Source: CAVURW01 sp963743595 (GTDB lineage: Bacteria; Verrucomicrobiota; Verrucomicrobiia; Methylacidiphilales; UBA1321). From it: a stretch of 50,025 bases of DNA. The position numbers and the translations under genes are program-made. Shown here piece after piece: positions 49,188 to 50,025 of this stretch (position 1 is the first letter of the stretch; each line of letters starts with the position of its first letter). Location: positions 1 to 50,025 of the forward strand of contig CAVURW010000005.1 in NCBI GenBank assembly GCA_963743595.1, read 5' to 3'. A model generated the notes under the pieces. It was not told the origin of the DNA. It saw nothing but the letters and a program-made list of their open reading frames with translations, and did no database searches.

Positions 49188-50025
49188 AATCAGCCCCTTT
49201 TCCGGCGCTCTTGGAGCGATTCTTCACCGACCGATTGATCCGCCAGCGGCAGGCCAGCCCCCATACCATCGCTTCCTACCGCGACACCTTTCGACTCCTG
49301 CTTCAATTTACCCAGCGGCGGTTACGCAAACCACCTTCACATCTCAGTTTGGCAGAAATTGATACTCCGCTGATCACGGCCTTTCTCGATGACTTGGAGT
49401 CCAGCCGGCACATTAGCGCGCGCAGTCGCAACCATCGCCTGACAGCCATTCGCTCCTTCTTTCATTATGCCGCTTACGAGGAACCTGCCCATTCCCTGCA
49501 AATCCAGCGCGTGCTGGCCATTCCCGGCAAGCGATTTTCCAAGACCTTGGTGCAGTTCCTCAACCGCGCAGAGGTCGAGGCGCTTCTGGCAGCGCCAGAT
49601 CGGAAGGACTGGCACGGTCGCCGAGATTACGCGCTGCTGCTGCTCGCGCTTCAAACGGGTTTAAGGTTGTCCGAATTGACGGCCGTGCGACCGCGCGACC
49701 TCCACTTGGGGACAGGCGCCCATGTCCGCTGTGTCGGCAAAGGCCGGAGAGAACGCTGCACACCATTGACCAAACAAACGGTTAAGGTGTTGAAAATATG
49801 GATGCAAGAGTCAGCCCCGGGGGCCGAGGATTGGCTTTTCTCCACTACGCGCGGTGGCCGCCTGAGCCCCGACGCGGTGCAAGATCTGCTGGACAAGCAT
49901 CGGAGTACGGCGGCTCAGGTTTGTGCTTCGCTGGTAAAGAAGCGCGTGACCCCCCATGTGCTAAGACACACGCTTGCAATGGAGTTATTGCAGGCCGGAG
50001 TGGATTGGTCAGTGATCGCGTTATG
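49184..50025 (+). CDS. RIT tyrosine recombinase C (element 2), 3' end outside window
   Basis: 280 codons visible from ATG 49184 (MKSAPFPALLERFFTDRL); ATGA overlap with recombinase B. Core-binding domain SPHTIASYRDTFRLLLQF, catalytic TGLRLSELTAVR, GKGRRERCTPL and HVLRHTLAMELLQ are present; the final H and Tyr fall beyond base 50025. Confidence 0.9.
   Translation, partial: MKSAPFPALLERFFTDRLIRQRQASPHTIASYRDTFRLLLQFTQRRLRKPPSHLSLAEIDTPLITAFLDDLESSRHISARSRNHRLTAIRSFFHYAAYEEPAHSLQIQRVLAIPGKRFSKTLVQFLNRAEVEALLAAPDRKDWHGRRDYALLLLALQTGLRLSELTAVRPRDLHLGTGAHVRCVGKGRRERCTPLTKQTVKVLKIWMQESAPGAEDWLFSTTRGGRLSPDAVQDLLDKHRSTAAQVCASLVKKRVTPHVLRHTLAMELLQAGVDWSVIAL

Larger units (their letters stand above)
44691..50025 (+). 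mobile_element. Element 3: double-recombinase element in a tRNA gene (partial)
   Basis: Left end boxes TAATGTAAAG (44691) and TAATGTTGAG (44708) are 17 bp apart, with an inverted box CTTCACATTA at 44764-44773, the same end plan as the RIT elements but different box sequence. It carries a fused tyrosine recombinase gene, itself interrupted by RIT element 2 at 46900. Right end not in the window. Confidence 0.7.
46900..50025 (+). mobile_element. RIT element 2 (partial), inserted in the recombinase gene
   Basis: Starts with TATGCCGGGTTCCGG (46900), second box TATGCCGGGTG (46917), inverted CCCGGCATA (46971-46979). Carries recombinases A, B and C in the order of element 1. The 3' end is beyond the window. 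Target-side core would be GCGCCAG (46893-46899). Confidence 0.85.

Overview
The window is bacterial DNA, roughly 57% G+C by eye, with tightly packed operons. Nothing in it fixes the species. The mix of long defence operons, four-helix-bundle ORFs with flanking GGATGAATTATGA-type repeats, and recombinase-trio elements would suit a Verrucomicrobiota/Planctomycetota-type genome, but that is a weak inference.

Region 1 (1-33925, all minus strand) is a defence island read right to left. A von Willebrand (VWA) / TPR / YbjN-like cassette (33925-30927) is followed by an AddB-like protein (30792-28069) and an AddA-like helicase-nuclease whose reading frame is broken twice (28072-24831). A complete Wadjet system follows (jetA, jetB, jetC, jetD; 24818-18070). 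Next come a DISARM DrmD-like SNF2/RapA helicase, a four-helix-bundle ORF, a giant Eco57I-type adenine methylase, a second SF2 helicase, a DUF262/DUF1524 (GmrSD-like) nuclease, a DUF932 protein, a papain-like (C1) peptidase and a large unknown protein that leaves the window at base 1. Stop/start overlaps (ATGA) or gaps of a few bases link most of these genes.

Region 2 (34046-36926, plus strand) holds a WYL-domain regulator divergent from the VWA gene, then an AbiEi/AbiEii-type toxin-antitoxin pair. Copies of a GTATGACA-containing motif lie upstream of the VWA gene, the WYL gene and the YbjN-like gene, so the WYL protein probably controls that cassette.

Region 3 (about 37025-44690, plus strand) is the most unusual part. 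A strong promoter is followed by a structured leader with two intrinsic terminators, one of which has a competing antiterminator. Then comes an array of at least 26 tRNA genes covering 18 amino acids (Gln and Val not found), nearly all with encoded CCA. All 26 carry G at T-loop position 55 where bacterial tRNAs have T, and almost none has GG in the D-loop, so the canonical tRNA elbow is lost across the whole set. The three Leu tRNAs have short (class I) variable loops. Extra structured RNAs and one SPFH/slipin gene lie inside the array.

Region 4 is a set of tyrosine-recombinase elements that have invaded the array. Element 1 (39110-42499), a recombinase-in-trio (RIT) element, splits the tRNA-His gene in its anticodon loop. 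Element 3 (from 44691), coding for a fused double recombinase, interrupts another tRNA gene in its D-arm. Element 2 (46900 to beyond the end), a second RIT, is inserted into element 3's recombinase gene next to its HxxR motif. All three share the same end plan: two direct boxes 17 bp apart and one inverted box about 71-82 bp in.

Working picture: a defence island with DNA-targeting systems (Wadjet, AddAB, methylase/helicases, GmrSD-like) stands next to an AbiE-family toxin, whose relatives modify tRNA, and a replacement-like set of tRNAs with altered elbows. The link between the toxin and the array is inference.
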